Below, piece by piece: positions 1 to 8,007 of a stretch of DNA of 64,000 bases. Under the pieces are notes generated by a model, which saw only the letters and a program-made list of their open reading frames with translations, made no database searches and was not told where the DNA came from. The position numbers and the translations under genes are program-made. This DNA is from Pseudochrobactrum asaccharolyticum (GTDB lineage: Bacteria; Pseudomonadota; Alphaproteobacteria; Rhizobiales; Rhizobiaceae). Within the stretch, counting starts at the first letter, position 1, and each line of letters opens with the position of its first letter. The DNA is taken from contig NZ_QNRH01000001.1 in assembly GCF_003314995.1 (NCBI RefSeq), forward strand, positions 62,001 through 126,000, read 5' to 3'.

Positions 1-1
1 T

Positions 2-475
2 ATTCCGCCAATCAGTGTACGCGATCACAGTTGGGCAGCAACACCATTGCCGCCGCTTGTGTTCAGCGCGGCAGAGCAGAAATGTCTGGCTGAAGGTATT
101 TATTTTGAAGCACGCGGCGAGCCGGTTAAAGGGCAGGCGGCAGTTGGTCAGGTTATTCTCAATCGTGTGCGCAATCCGGCCTATCCGTCAACGATTTGCG
201 GCGTAGTCTATCAGAACAAAGACTGGCGCAATGCCTGTCAGTTTTCTTTCGCCTGTGACGGGCAGAAGCATCGTGTGACAGAAATGGGTCATTGGCGCAT
301 GGCGCAGCAGGTTGCAAAGGCTGTCACAGATGGCCAGATCTGGCTGCCGGAAGTGGGGTCAGCTACGCATTATCACGCGACTTATGTGCGTCCTCGCTGG
401 GCTTCAACGATGGAAAAAGTCAAGAAAATCGGGCTGCATGTTTTCTACCGTACTTATGGTGGCGGCTGGAGCTGA
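2..475 (+). CDS. Cell wall hydrolase, SleB/CwlJ family (5' end outside window)
   Basis: The reading frame is open from the first base of the window to the stop at 473-475, so the N-terminus is missing; the TTG at 47 is only an internal codon. The visible part is a Hydrolase_2 (SleB/CwlJ) domain. It shows the motif EGIYFEARGE, which carries the presumed catalytic Glu, then GQVILNRV, the QFSFACDG stretch and a C-terminal THYHA motif. Family members are lytic transglycosylase- or amidase-like enzymes that cut peptidoglycan, and in alphaproteobacteria they are exported cell-wall remodelling proteins. A signal peptide would lie upstream and cannot be seen. The gene ends about 210 bp before atpI and is probably a separate transcript. 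The family is fairly certain; the exact bond cleaved is not known. Confidence 0.85.
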   Translation: MPPISVRDHSWAATPLPPLVFSAAEQKCLAEGIYFEARGEPVKGQAAVGQVILNRVRNPAYPSTICGVVYQNKDWRNACQFSFACDGQKHRVTEMGHWRMAQQVAKAVTDGQIWLPEVGSATHYHATYVRPRWASTMEKVKKIGLHVFYRTYGGGWS

Positions 476-686
476 TCTCTCAGGGATTCGGTGCCTAAAA
501 ACAGAGGTCGAGGCGGGATTTAAGACCCGCTTCGCATTGTTGCCTGTTAAGTATATGATTTAAAAGTAGAAAAAACCTTCAACTTCTATGCAGACAGTGC
601 CTTGACGAATGACTTGGCTGTTAATATGTTGCGGCCGACTTCACAGTGGGGTGAAAACCTCAGTTTTCTTGCCAAAGGAGGCATGA

Positions 687-1112
687 ATGGCAGTCGGGAA
701 TATACCCGAAAAGCCTCAGCATTCCGATGATGTGGCGAGCAAAGCTGATGCTCCGGCGCAGGCCGGTATTCAGTCCGATACTGGGGCAAGTCTGGATGAT
801 CGTCTGCAAAAACTTGGAAGCCATCTGGCCGCCAAAGGTGTAGGTGAGAAATCTAAAAAAGACGAACAGGCTGAGAAAAACGCAACGTCTATGGCGCAGG
901 CCATGAAATTATCCAGCGAATTTATTGCTGGTATCGTGGTTGGTGCGGTTTTAGGTTGGTTTTTTGATCGTGTTTTGGGTACGAACCCGTGGGGATTGAT
1001 TATCTTTCTCTTTTTGGGATTCGGAGCCGGTACTCTGAATGTTTTACGTTCCGCAGGATATGTCGCAGAAAGCGGCATTAATGTGGAGAGAAAGCAACAG
1101 GACAAAAAATAA
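687..1112 (+). CDS. atpI: ATP synthase protein I (AtpI)
   Basis: A protein of 141 residues with a charged, probably disordered N-terminal half and two hydrophobic segments at about residues 75-95 and 100-122 (FIAGIVVGAVLGWFFDRVLG, then GLIIFLFLGFGAGTLNVLR). This layout and the position just before atpB fit AtpI, a non-essential assembly factor that helps build the c-ring of the F0 sector. The start is well supported by AAAGGAGG at 674-681, five bases before ATG 687. An ATG at 683 lies in another frame. The gene opens the F0 cluster and is separated from atpB by about 210 bp containing short imperfect direct repeats. Confidence 0.9.
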   Translation: MAVGNIPEKPQHSDDVASKADAPAQAGIQSDTGASLDDRLQKLGSHLAAKGVGEKSKKDEQAEKNATSMAQAMKLSSEFIAGIVVGAVLGWFFDRVLGTNPWGLIIFLFLGFGAGTLNVLRSAGYVAESGINVERKQQDKK

Positions 1113-1321
1113 TGTGCATAAGAGTTATCTCTGATATGCACAGTAGTGAATAAGCCTGTAAAGGCAACGGTACGGCTCAAACACATTTGTTTGATTGTGC
1201 TGAAAAGATCGTGAGCCGGTGTCTCATGATTTAAAGATTGTGAGCCGTTGGCATCACGGTTGCAAAGCGCCCTCGGGCATGAATGAAACGCCTTCGGGCA
1301 TGGGTTACAGGTGAGGTTAAG

Positions 1322-2074
1322 GTGGCAAACGATCCGATCCATCAGTTTCAGGTCTCCAGATGGATTCCTATCGATGTCGGCGGTGTTGATCTGTCGTTTA
1401 CGAATGTGTCCGCCTTTATGGTGTTGACTGTCGTAACCGCTTCCGCTTTTCTGTTTCTGACATCAGCTGGTCGTGGTCTTGTACCAACAAGATTGCAGTC
1501 GGTTTCTGAAATGGCTTACGAATTTGTTGCGTCCTCACTACGGGATTCAGCCGGTTCTAAGGGTATGAAGTTCTTCCCGTTTGTGTTCTCACTGTTCACA
1601 TTCATTCTTGTAGCAAACTTCATCGGCCTTTTCCCGTATTTCTATACCGTAACCAGTCAGATCATTGTTACTTTTGCGCTGGCGCTGCTGGTCATCGGTA
1701 CAGTGATTATCTATGGTTTCTTCAAGCATGGTGTGCGCTTCCTCAAGCTGTTCGTGCCAAATGGTGTTCCGCTGGCCATCATCCCGCTTGTGTCCGCAAT
1801 CGAAATCATTTCCTTCTTGTCTCGTCCGATCAGCCTTTCTGTGCGTCTTTTCGCTAGTATGCTGGCTGGCCACATCACCGTAAAGATTTTCGCAGGTTTC
1901 GTGGTATCCATGGCTGCGCTGGGTCCGATCGGTGTAGGCGGTGCAATTCTGCCTCTGTTTATGACCGTTGCTATCACCGGTCTGGAATTCCTGGTCGCAT
2001 TCCTGCAGGCCTACGTCTTCACTGTTCTGACCTGCATGTATATCAATGATGCAGTTCATCCGGACGGTCACTAA
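1322..2074 (+). CDS. atpB: F0F1 ATP synthase subunit a
   Basis: Subunit a of the membrane F0 sector, which forms the two proton half-channels beside the c-ring. The protein is 250 residues from the GTG at 1322 ([13 protein letters not shown]...). I chose this start because it gives the length and N-terminus usual in the Brucella group and follows a GTGAGG Shine-Dalgarno at about 1311. An in-frame ATG at 1283 would add 13 residues that look unlike the family. Five or more hydrophobic helices are visible. The conserved Arg lies in [19 protein letters not shown] and the last helix contains [15 protein letters not shown]. It is followed by two small hairpins before atpE. Confidence 0.95.
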   Translation: MANDPIHQFQVSRWIPIDVGGVDLSFTNVSAFMVLTVVTASAFLFLTSAGRGLVPTRLQSVSEMAYEFVASSLRDSAGSKGMKFFPFVFSLFTFILVANFIGLFPYFYTVTSQIIVTFALALLVIGTVIIYGFFKHGVRFLKLFVPNGVPLAIIPLVSAIEIISFLSRPISLSVRLFASMLAGHITVKIFAGFVVSMAALGPIGVGGAILPLFMTVAITGLEFLVAFLQAYVFTVLTCMYINDAVHPDGH

Positions 2075-2083
2075 CTGAAATTG

Positions 2084-2129
2084 CTGCTGTCCGGTTTCGG
2101 ACAGTAGCCTTGCCTATCCTGAAATCAGG
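2084..2129 (+). promoter_or_regulatory. Intercistronic hairpins between atpB and atpE
   Basis: A 10-bp near-perfect stem (CTGCTGTCCG at 2084-2093 with CGGACAGTAG at 2098-2107, GTTT loop) is followed by a smaller CCTGA/TCAGG hairpin at 2118-2129. There is no U-run, so a full terminator is unlikely. RNA processing or stabilisation that favours the many-copy c subunit is the inference. Confidence 0.5.
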
Positions 2130-2243
2130 CTCTGTATTGTCATTGTTAGTTTATCAATGTTTTACAGGTCGCTCTGAAATATCACCGGCGGGTTTCCGCC
2201 AGAACTGAAATCCGCATTTATATCAATCCAGAAGGAGCTTAAC

Positions 2244-2471
2244 ATGGAAGCGGAAGCAGCAAAGTACATCGGCGCAGGTCTCGCCTGTTTCGGTCTGGCC
2301 GGTACGGCTCTCGGCCTCGGCAACATTTTCGGTAGCTTTCTTTCGGGCGCACTGCGCAATCCGTCTGCCGCTGACAGCCAGTTCGGCCGTCTGGTATTCG
2401 GCTTCGCGGTAACTGAAGCTCTGGGCATCTTCTCGCTGCTCATCGCGCTTCTGCTCCTGTTCGCAGTTTAA
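2244..2471 (+). CDS. atpE: F0F1 ATP synthase subunit c
   Basis: Subunit c of the F0 rotor ring, 75 residues in two transmembrane hairpin helices. The first is the Gly/Ala-rich stretch at about residues 9-35 ([20 protein letters not shown]). The polar loop is ALRNPSA. The second helix, at about 50-74, carries the proton-binding carboxylate Glu58 in VTEALGIF. A strong AAGGAGC ribosome site lies at 2231-2237, seven bases before the ATG. Long structured spacers lie on both sides, which suits the need to make many more c subunits than a or b. Confidence 0.97.
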   Translation: MEAEAAKYIGAGLACFGLAGTALGLGNIFGSFLSGALRNPSAADSQFGRLVFGFAVTEALGIFSLLIALLLLFAV

Positions 2472-2495
2472 TATTTAAGCTGCCGGATTAAATCG

Positions 2496-2540
2496 GCCGC
2501 ATATGCAAATTTCCTTTTAAGGACTAAAAGCATATGCGGC
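2496..2540 (+). promoter_or_regulatory. Perfect 11-bp stem hairpin between atpE and atpF'
   Basis: GCCGCATATGC at 2496-2506 pairs perfectly with GCATATGCGGC at 2530-2540 across a 23-base loop. No T-run follows. It sits 25 bases after the atpE stop and about 40 before the next start, so it could mark an mRNA processing or 3'-end protection site. The structure is seen; the function is inferred. Confidence 0.55.
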
Positions 2541-2581
2541 TGGTTATCTTTTATTAAGCCTGAGTGATAAGGGGAAAATGG

Positions 2582-3193
2582 ATGTTCGTGTCCACGGCGT
2601 TTGCCCAAACCGCAACTGACTCTCAGCCGGCACCAGTGTCGGGAGCTGACAGTGGCAACTCTGTTGTGCACACTGAAACAGGTGTGGCGCATGATGCCGG
2701 TAAAGGCGTGTTTCCACCATTTGATTCCACCCATTTTGCATCGCAGCTGCTCTGGCTCGCGATTACCTTCGGGCTGTTCTATCTGTTCATGTCGCGCGTT
2801 GTACTGCCACGTATCGGTGGTGTGATCGAAACGCGTCGTGATCGTATTGCCCAGGATCTGGAACAGGCTGCACGTCTGAAAACCGATGCTGACAATGCAA
2901 TTGCTGCATACGAGCAGGAACTGGCTGAAGCCCGCAAAAGCGCGGCTGTCATCGGTCAGGAAGCCCGTGACAAGGCTAAAAATGATATTGATGCTGAACG
3001 CAAAGCCGTTGAAGCATCGCTTGAAAAGAAATTAGCTGAAGCTGAAAGCCGCATCGCTTCCATCAAGGAAAAAGCGATGAGTGATCTCGGTTCGATTGCT
3101 GAAGTAACAACTGCAGAAATCGTTGAAAAGCTGCTTGGCGGCAAGTCCGACAAGGCTGAGATTGCTGCTGCTGTTAAAGCTGTAAGAGCGTAA
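2582..3193 (+). CDS. atpF': F0F1 ATP synthase subunit b' (first of two b-type subunits)
   Basis: A protein of 203 residues, one of the two b-type stator subunits usual in alphaproteobacteria and chloroplasts. It has a polar N-terminal extension (to about residue 50), a single membrane helix ([21 protein letters not shown]), then a long Ala/Glu/Lys-rich coiled coil up to the C-terminus, which would bind F1 through the delta subunit. ATG 2582 is preferred: GGGG at 2571-2574 is seven bases upstream and the N-terminus MFVSTAFAQ matches relatives. The in-frame GTG at 2564 overlaps the ribosome site. It may be labelled atpF or atpG in databases. Confidence 0.92.
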   Translation: MFVSTAFAQTATDSQPAPVSGADSGNSVVHTETGVAHDAGKGVFPPFDSTHFASQLLWLAITFGLFYLFMSRVVLPRIGGVIETRRDRIAQDLEQAARLKTDADNAIAAYEQELAEARKSAAVIGQEARDKAKNDIDAERKAVEASLEKKLAEAESRIASIKEKAMSDLGSIAEVTTAEIVEKLLGGKSDKAEIAAAVKAVRA

Positions 3194-3204
3194 GGGAGAC
3201 CGTT

Positions 3205-3684
3205 ATGGACGCAACATTTTGGGCCCTGATTGGTCTGGTCATTTTCCTCGCGATCTTAGTCTATCTCAAAGTTCCGGCTATGATGGGTCGTTCGCTTGAT
3301 GAGCGTGCCGCTAACATCGCCAAAGAACTGGACGAAGCACGCACACTGCGTGAAGAAGCTCAGGCTCTGCTTGCTGAATATCACCGCAAGCGCAAAGAAG
3401 CAGAAAAAGAAGCCAGCGAAATCGTTGCGAGCGCTCAGCGCGAAGCTGCTGCTCTCCTGACTGAAGCAAAAGAAAAGTCGGAAGATTACATTGTTCGCCG
3501 TAATAAGCTGGCTGAACAGAAAATCGCTCAGGCTGAAGCCGATGCTGTTAATCAGGTTCGTGCATCCGCAGTAGAAATTGCTGTTGCTGCTGCCGGTTCG
3601 CTCATCGCTGACAAGATGGATGCTAAAACTGCCGGTGAGATGTTCAAGTCTTCGCTGGAACAGGTTAAAAACAATCTGAATTAA
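3205..3684 (+). CDS. atpF: F0F1 ATP synthase subunit b
   Basis: The second b-type stator subunit, 159 residues, beginning 11 bases after the preceding stop. An N-terminal membrane helix (WALIGLVIFLAILVYLKV, residues about 6-23) is followed by a long charged helix rich in Glu, Lys and Ala to the end, as expected for a peripheral-stalk coiled coil. With the b' subunit it would form a heterodimer linking subunit a to F1. It is the last gene of the F0 cluster and ends 20 bases before a strong terminator. The F1 genes are not in this window, consistent with the split arrangement known in alphaproteobacteria. Confidence 0.93.
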   Translation: MDATFWALIGLVIFLAILVYLKVPAMMGRSLDERAANIAKELDEARTLREEAQALLAEYHRKRKEAEKEASEIVASAQREAAALLTEAKEKSEDYIVRRNKLAEQKIAQAEADAVNQVRASAVEIAVAAAGSLIADKMDAKTAGEMFKSSLEQVKNNLN

Positions 3685-3702
3685 GTATCTCATTGTATGA
3701 AT

Positions 3703-3733
3703 AAAAAACGCCGCTTTATGCGGCGTTTTTTGT
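3703..3733 (+). terminator. Rho-independent terminator of the atp F0 cluster
   Basis: Stem AACGCCGC/GCGGCGTT with a short loop, flanked by an A-run before and a T-run after. It lies 20 bases after the atpF stop. Confidence 0.9.
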
Positions 3734-3831
3734 TTGTCTTGAGCTTTGGCGTTGTGGGTGAGTATCAAAGTTTGAGAAAAAGCGGGAGTATGAGCTCCGC
3801 TTCAGGTGGCCGTTCATTCGTCGTGATTGCT

Positions 3832-3926
3832 AGAGCATGTTGCGTTTAATCGTACCCACTGCGCTCGCGTCTCAATTCTTTTAATTATCGCATGTTCGCG
3901 GTAGCTCAAATGAATACATTTGAGCG
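3832..3926. repeat. Palindromic intergenic element, second type
   Basis: The outer arms AGCATGTTGCG and CGCGACATGCT are near-inverted copies. Inside is a perfect 9-bp hairpin (GCTCAAATG, loop AATA, CATTTGAGC). It fills the gap between the atp terminator and the end of rnhB and could serve as the 3' structure of rnhB. It is related in style, though not closely in sequence, to the other palindromic elements in the window. Confidence 0.5.
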
Positions 3927-3935
3927 CGACATGCT

Positions 3936-4646
3936 TTAGCCGGAAATCCAGCGTCCTTTAATTGGTGCGAAGCTGTAACGGTGCAGCCCTGCGATAGGCC
4001 CTTGATCCTCAATTGCCTGCCGATGCGCTGCGGTGCCATAGCCCGCATGTTTCTCAAGCCCATAAACCGGATGAATAAGCCCTGCACGCTCCATCATCCG
4101 GTCACGGGTGACTTTGGCGATAATGGAAGCGGCGGCAATGGTCAGGGAGCGCTGATCGCCCTTTACCAGTGTCATGGCAGGGCAGGGCAAGCCGGATGGC
4201 GTTTTATTACCATCGATCAAAGCATAGTCAGGCTGCATGGTGAGCGCATCAACACAGCGCTTCATCGCCAGTAATGATGCGGCCAGAATGTTGCTTCGAT
4301 CAATCGTCTCGGCACTGAGGCTGCACAGACTGATAGCAACGGCTTTATCCATGATATTATCAAAGAGCAGATTACGTTTTGCTGCTGTCAGCCTTTTAGA
4401 GTCATCCAGACCTTCCGGAAGATTGTCCGGATCAAGGATAATGCAAGCGGCGACAACAGGGCCTGCAAGCGGGCCGCGCCCGACTTCATCAAGACCGGCA
4501 ATCAGCCGAAAACCTTGCGCCTGTAATTGTTGCTCATGGCTGTAATCAGGTGTGAAAACTACAGATTTATCAGCTGATGATTTGGACTGCTTTTTAGAAA
4601 AAAGCGGAGAATCAGATGGTGCTTTGCTCATAGGCTGAGATTGCAT
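3936..4646 (-). CDS. rnhB: Ribonuclease HII
   Basis: RNase HII cuts the RNA strand of RNA-DNA hybrids and starts removal of single ribonucleotides from DNA. From ATG 4646 it has 236 residues. The acidic metal-binding residues are visible: Asp53-Glu54 in [14 protein letters not shown], Asp in LDDSKRL, and Asp145 in ALIDGNK. Further conserved blocks are [17 protein letters not shown] and the C-terminal [11 protein letters not shown]. The start is uncertain. ATG 4646 has a GGAG 11 bases upstream, ATG 4631 ([11 protein letters not shown]) fits the family better in length but has no clear ribosome site, and a longer frame runs to 4676. Relatives place rnhB beside the atp F0 genes as here. Confidence 0.93.
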   Translation of the reverse strand: MQSQPMSKAPSDSPLFSKKQSKSSADKSVVFTPDYSHEQQLQAQGFRLIAGLDEVGRGPLAGPVVAACIILDPDNLPEGLDDSKRLTAAKRNLLFDNIMDKAVAISLCSLSAETIDRSNILAASLLAMKRCVDALTMQPDYALIDGNKTPSGLPCPAMTLVKGDQRSLTIAAASIIAKVTRDRMMERAGLIHPVYGLEKHAGYGTAAHRQAIEDQGPIAGLHRYSFAPIKGRWISG

Positions 4647-4748
4647 CCAAACTGAAACTCCGCAAGACCACATCACAAGAGGGGGCGAATGATGTGGCAG
4701 GCTGTCGGCAAAAGGAAAGACGACAGCACTTATCTGCTGGAGGGCAGA

Positions 4749-5933
4749 TCAGAAAAGCGAGAGCTGAACACCATTTGTCTGTGGTGGCGTGAACAGATCG
4801 CAGCGCAGACGGAACTTATGCACATTCAGTCCGTGCTTTTTACAGGCGATTTCAAAGCGGCGACCAATCTGCCATGCATAAGGGCCTTCGCCGCGCATAC
4901 GCTTGCCCCACTCGGCATCATAGTCCTTACCGCCGCGCATCGAGCGAAGCAGTGACATGACATGGCGGTAGCGATCGGGGAAATGCTGCAATAGCCAATC
5001 CTTGAATAAAGGAGCTACTTCATAAGGCAGGCGCAAAAGCACATAACCGGCCTCACGTGCACCCATCGCATAGGCGGAATCGAGGATACGCTCAATCTCA
5101 TGATCATTGATCCCCGGAATGACAGGGCCAAGCAGGACAGATACCGGAATACCCGCTTCACTTAACTGACGCACAGCCTGTAAGCGTAAGGTTGGTGTAG
5201 AGGCACGCGGCTCCATATTGCGTGCCAGTTTGGCATCCAGCGTCGTGACCGAGATGGCGACTTTGGCCAATCCACGCTCAGCCATTGAGCTGAGGATATC
5301 AATATCACGGGTGACCAGTGCAGATTTGGTGATGATGCCGGCCGGATGATTGGCGGCATCCAGAACGCCGAGAATATCGCGCATGATGCGCATTTTCTTC
5401 TCAACCGGCTGATAAGGGTCTGTATTGCTGCCAATGGCAATGGTTTTCGGTATATAGCCGGACTTGGACAGTTCTTTTTCCAGAAGCCGTGCGGCATCCG
5501 GTTTGGCAAATAATTTGGTTTCAAAGTCCAGACCGGCGGACAGCCCCATATAGCTGTGAGAAGGGCGGGCGAAACAATAGATGCAACCATGCTCACATCC
5601 GCGATACGGATTAACGGAGCGGTCGAAATTGATATCCGGTGAGTCATTGCGCGTAATAATGCTGCGCGGCTTTTCAATCTGGACTTCGGTTTTAAACGCT
5701 TCCATTTCTTCAAGAGAGTTCCAGCCGTCATCGCTGTCGATGCGTGTTTGGCTTTCAAAGCGACCGGAGGGATTGATCCCTGCGCCACGTCCGCGCCGAC
5801 GGCTGTGATCAATACGCAAGCCCGTACCATCAATGATGGCATTGGCATGATCTGTGCGCTCGGAACCGAAAACTGCTTTGCTGGAGAAAACAGCCTGATC
5901 AGCCGGTTCGAAAACCTCCTGTAAAATTGCCAT
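4749..5933 (-). CDS. PA0069-family radical SAM protein (SPL-related)
   Basis: A protein of 394 residues. A radical-SAM [4Fe-4S] motif is clear: Cys113, Cys117 and Cys120 in CEHGCIYCFARP, preceded by NPYRGC. This family resembles spore photoproduct lyase but occurs widely in non-sporulating proteobacteria, and its substrate is unknown to me; I do not assign a DNA-repair role. The N-terminal about 90 residues are variable and basic (RRRGRGAGINPSGRFE is a family signature). ATG 5933 is chosen because AAGGAGAAAGCT stands directly before it; the frame extends to 5975 but without a ribosome site. It lies about 100 bp upstream of rnhB on the same strand. Confidence 0.88.
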   Translation of the reverse strand: MAILQEVFEPADQAVFSSKAVFGSERTDHANAIIDGTGLRIDHSRRRGRGAGINPSGRFESQTRIDSDDGWNSLEEMEAFKTEVQIEKPRSIITRNDSPDINFDRSVNPYRGCEHGCIYCFARPSHSYMGLSAGLDFETKLFAKPDAARLLEKELSKSGYIPKTIAIGSNTDPYQPVEKKMRIMRDILGVLDAANHPAGIITKSALVTRDIDILSSMAERGLAKVAISVTTLDAKLARNMEPRASTPTLRLQAVRQLSEAGIPVSVLLGPVIPGINDHEIERILDSAYAMGAREAGYVLLRLPYEVAPLFKDWLLQHFPDRYRHVMSLLRSMRGGKDYDAEWGKRMRGEGPYAWQIGRRFEIACKKHGLNVHKFRLRCDLFTPPQTNGVQLSLF

Positions 5934-6086
5934 AGCTTTCTCCTTGCCGGAAATGCAGAGGCATAACCGGAGCAAAATAATCGGGATGTGGAATTTTATA
6001 CGGCGCGATATATGCGACTCTGTTACGCCGTTTGTACTTTAAAATTTAATCCGAAATAAGGAACAAAGCAAGAACTTATTTTATGG

Positions 6087-6635
6087 TCAGCTTTTACGCT
6101 TCAGGTGCTCATCAAGACGCGGCATGATTTCAACAAAATTACACGGGCGATGGCGATAGTCGAGTTGCTGGGCGAGAATACCTTCCCATGCGTCGCGGCA
6201 CGCCCCGCCGGAACCCGGCAATACAAATACAAAAGTCTGGTTGATCAGGCCTGCTGTGGCGCGGGACTGGATCGTCGATGTGCCGATTTTGGCATAGGAC
6301 ATCTGATGGAAGATGACGGAGAAGCCTTCCATCTTTTTATCAAAAACCGGTTCCAGCGCATCAGGGGTAACATCGCGACCGGTAAAGCCGGTGCCGCCGG
6401 TCGTGATCACGACATCTATTTCCGGATTTTTTGACCATTGCATAACCAGCGCGCGGATTTGCTCTGCATCATCGGTCACAATCTGACGGTCACGCAGCTG
6501 ATGACCTGCCTCCGTGATGCGGGATGCCAGATAGGCACCGGATGTATCGGTTTCCAAAGTGCGGCTGTCCGATACTGTGAGAACGGCAATACCAACCGGT
6601 ATGAATGGACGCTCAGTCTTAACAGTATCAGACAT
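6087..6635 (-). CDS. moaB: Molybdenum cofactor biosynthesis protein B (MoaB/Mog fold)
   Basis: A protein of 182 residues with the MoCF_biosynth fold. TTGGTGFTGRDVTPDA at about 78-93 is the molybdopterin-binding signature, and LPGSGGACRDAW near the C-terminus is the second conserved loop. E. coli MoaB is dispensable, and relatives of this fold adenylylate molybdopterin, so the precise step is not settled by sequence. No molybdenum-enzyme genes lie nearby. A good AAAGGAGCC ribosome site precedes the ATG at 6635. The start region abuts the repeat that forms the end of ispE. Confidence 0.88.
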   Translation of the reverse strand: MSDTVKTERPFIPVGIAVLTVSDSRTLETDTSGAYLASRITEAGHQLRDRQIVTDDAEQIRALVMQWSKNPEIDVVITTGGTGFTGRDVTPDALEPVFDKKMEGFSVIFHQMSYAKIGTSTIQSRATAGLINQTFVFVLPGSGGACRDAWEGILAQQLDYRHRPCNFVEIMPRLDEHLKRKS

Positions 6636-6655
6636 AGGCTGGCTCCTTTAAGCTC

Positions 6656-6750
6656 GAGCGGTTTCAGTTGATATTAAGTCGCAGAAACCGCTCTATTTTT
6701 GTTTTACGCGCATTTTATCCCGAAAACCGCTTACACTTTTCGGAATGCGC
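6656..6750 (-). repeat. Interspersed palindromic repeat, copy overlapping the 3' end of ispE
   Basis: Read on the minus strand, this segment matches the family consensus seen near 39.85 kb: a GCATTCCGAAAAGTG start, AGCGGTTTTCGG, then ATGCGCGTAAAA, then an AGCGGTTTC arm paired with GAAACCGCT. The left half is translated as the C-terminus of IspE, and the right half forms a hairpin (GAGCGGTTTC/GAAACCGCTC) after the stop. Confidence 0.75.
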
Positions 6751-7646
6751 TTTAAAGGCAAGGTCGTGCTGGCACAGATAAACCAATGCGGGTTTTGTTG
6801 CTGAAGCTGTTCAGCGGCCAGTTGCGCTTCGGATAATGTGGCATAAATTCCAAAGCAAGTCGCGCCTGATCCGGACATTTGCGCATATTCTGCGCCACTG
6901 TCCTGCAACAGTTTCACTATTTGTGGTAATTGCGGAGCGATTTCTGCGGCAGGCTGAAACAGATCATTACGGGTGGTTTTCAGATAATCGCACAGGTCTG
7001 TCTGGCTGTGTCGAGCACCAATATCCTGCAAGGCAGGATTATCGCGCTTACGCAGATGCTTGAAAATCTGTGGTGTTGAAATCGCCGTACCGTCATTGAC
7101 CAGAACCAGCGGCAGCACGGGCAGAGCGGAGAGAGTTTGCAGTTCTTCACCAATACCCTTAGCGATCAGAGTGCCGCCGTGCAGCTGACCATGCAGACAC
7201 ATCGGCACATCGGCGCCGAGTTGCAGACAAATCTGTTCAAGCAGTGCCTGTTCGGGCTGGATATTCCATAATTTGTGAAGCAGGGCCAACACCGTGGCCG
7301 CGTCACTTGAGCCACCGCCGATACCGGAAGCAACGGGGAGCTTTTTCTCCAGATGGATGGCAACAGGCGTATTATGCTGCGGAAAATGCGCACGCAGAAG
7401 ATCGCGCGCTTTTAAAACAAGATTGCCCCCGTCAACTGGTAAACCCGCACCAAAGCGGCCGGAGAGTGTGAAACTGTCTTGCTCTGCAATTGAGACGCTG
7501 AGTTCATCACCGTAATCGGCAAAGGCCACCAATGTATCCAGCAGATGATAGCCGTCATTACGCTGGCCGGTGACATGCAGCGCAAGATTGAGCTTGGCAT
7601 AAGCCGTAGCCGTCAGGGTACTATACAACATTGAAGTGTCGGGCAT
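6693..7646 (-). CDS. ispE: 4-diphosphocytidyl-2-C-methyl-D-erythritol kinase
   Basis: IspE phosphorylates CDP-methylerythritol in the non-mevalonate isoprenoid pathway, a GHMP-fold kinase acting in the cytosol. The protein is 317 residues. YAKLNLALHVTG (about 16-27) begins the fold, the ATP loop PVASGIGGGSSDAA lies at about 104-117, and a C-terminal glycine loop MSGSGATCFG is present. It starts 9 bases after the stop of the small membrane protein gene, so the two are probably co-transcribed. The ATG at 7646 has a weak ribosome site. The final 18-19 residues (KRIPKSVSGFRDKMRVKQK) are encoded by an interspersed repeat and are therefore probably not ancestral. Confidence 0.95.
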   Translation of the reverse strand: MPDTSMLYSTLTATAYAKLNLALHVTGQRNDGYHLLDTLVAFADYGDELSVSIAEQDSFTLSGRFGAGLPVDGGNLVLKARDLLRAHFPQHNTPVAIHLEKKLPVASGIGGGSSDAATVLALLHKLWNIQPEQALLEQICLQLGADVPMCLHGQLHGGTLIAKGIGEELQTLSALPVLPLVLVNDGTAISTPQIFKHLRKRDNPALQDIGARHSQTDLCDYLKTTRNDLFQPAAEIAPQLPQIVKLLQDSGAEYAQMSGSGATCFGIYATLSEAQLAAEQLQQQNPHWFICASTTLPLKRIPKSVSGFRDKMRVKQK

Positions 7647-7655
7647 GCTTTGAAA

Positions 7656-7844
7656 TCAGTCTTTATCAGCCGGACGATAAACACCGGTTTTCGGGTCGCG
7701 TACCAATGTTCCGCTCGCACCGGTGCGGGCTTCCTGCTCGGCCTGACGAACCTTTTGTGAAACGCGGGCAGCTTCCCGTTTAAAGGAGCGATAGCCATAG
7801 ATCGCAGCTGCAACCAGAAGGATCAGAAAAATCAGTTGTGGCAT
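7656..7844 (-). CDS. Small single-span membrane protein, unknown function
   Basis: A protein of 62 residues. An N-terminal hydrophobic helix (LIFLILLVAAAIYGY, residues about 4-18) is followed by a basic/Ala-rich amphipathic stretch with likely coiled-coil character and a polar tail ending VRDPKTGVYRPADKD. A strong AAAGGAGCCGGT ribosome site precedes the ATG. I do not recognise a named family; the tail pattern resembles short membrane-anchored proteins common in rhizobial genomes. It lies directly upstream of ispE with a 9-base gap, which suggests co-expression but does not show a shared role. Confidence 0.75.
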   Translation of the reverse strand: MPQLIFLILLVAAAIYGYRSFKREAARVSQKVRQAEQEARTGASGTLVRDPKTGVYRPADKD

Positions 7845-7944
7845 ACCGGCTCCTTTCCGGAGTGAGTTCAGAGTCCTGCTGATTTAAGCAGGATGTTTCC
7901 GTGTTTCAAGATAACACAGCACCATGATGCAATTATGATTGCAC

Positions 7945-8003
7945 TAGAGCGCATTCCGACAAGTGTGAAGCGGTTTTAATGGTTTAACATTAAAACCGCT
8001 CTA
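7945..8003. repeat. Interspersed palindromic repeat, short copy
   Basis: Begins TAGAGCGCATTCCGACAAGTGTGAAGC like the family. It then has a perfect arm pair (AGCGGTTTTAATG with CATTAAAACCGCT) and ends CGCTCTA, so the outer ends also pair. It directly follows the sppA stop and may act as its 3' structure. Confidence 0.7.
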
Positions 8004-8007
8004 GCTA

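Noticed and set aside
770-1342. 190-codon minus-strand frame opposite atpI
   Set aside because: Antisense to atpI and covering the atpB start; no start site or family features.
4749-5933. Spore photoproduct lyase annotation
   Set aside because: The radical SAM protein shows the family Cys motif, but this organism type does not sporulate and the PA0069 group is a separate branch of unknown substrate.
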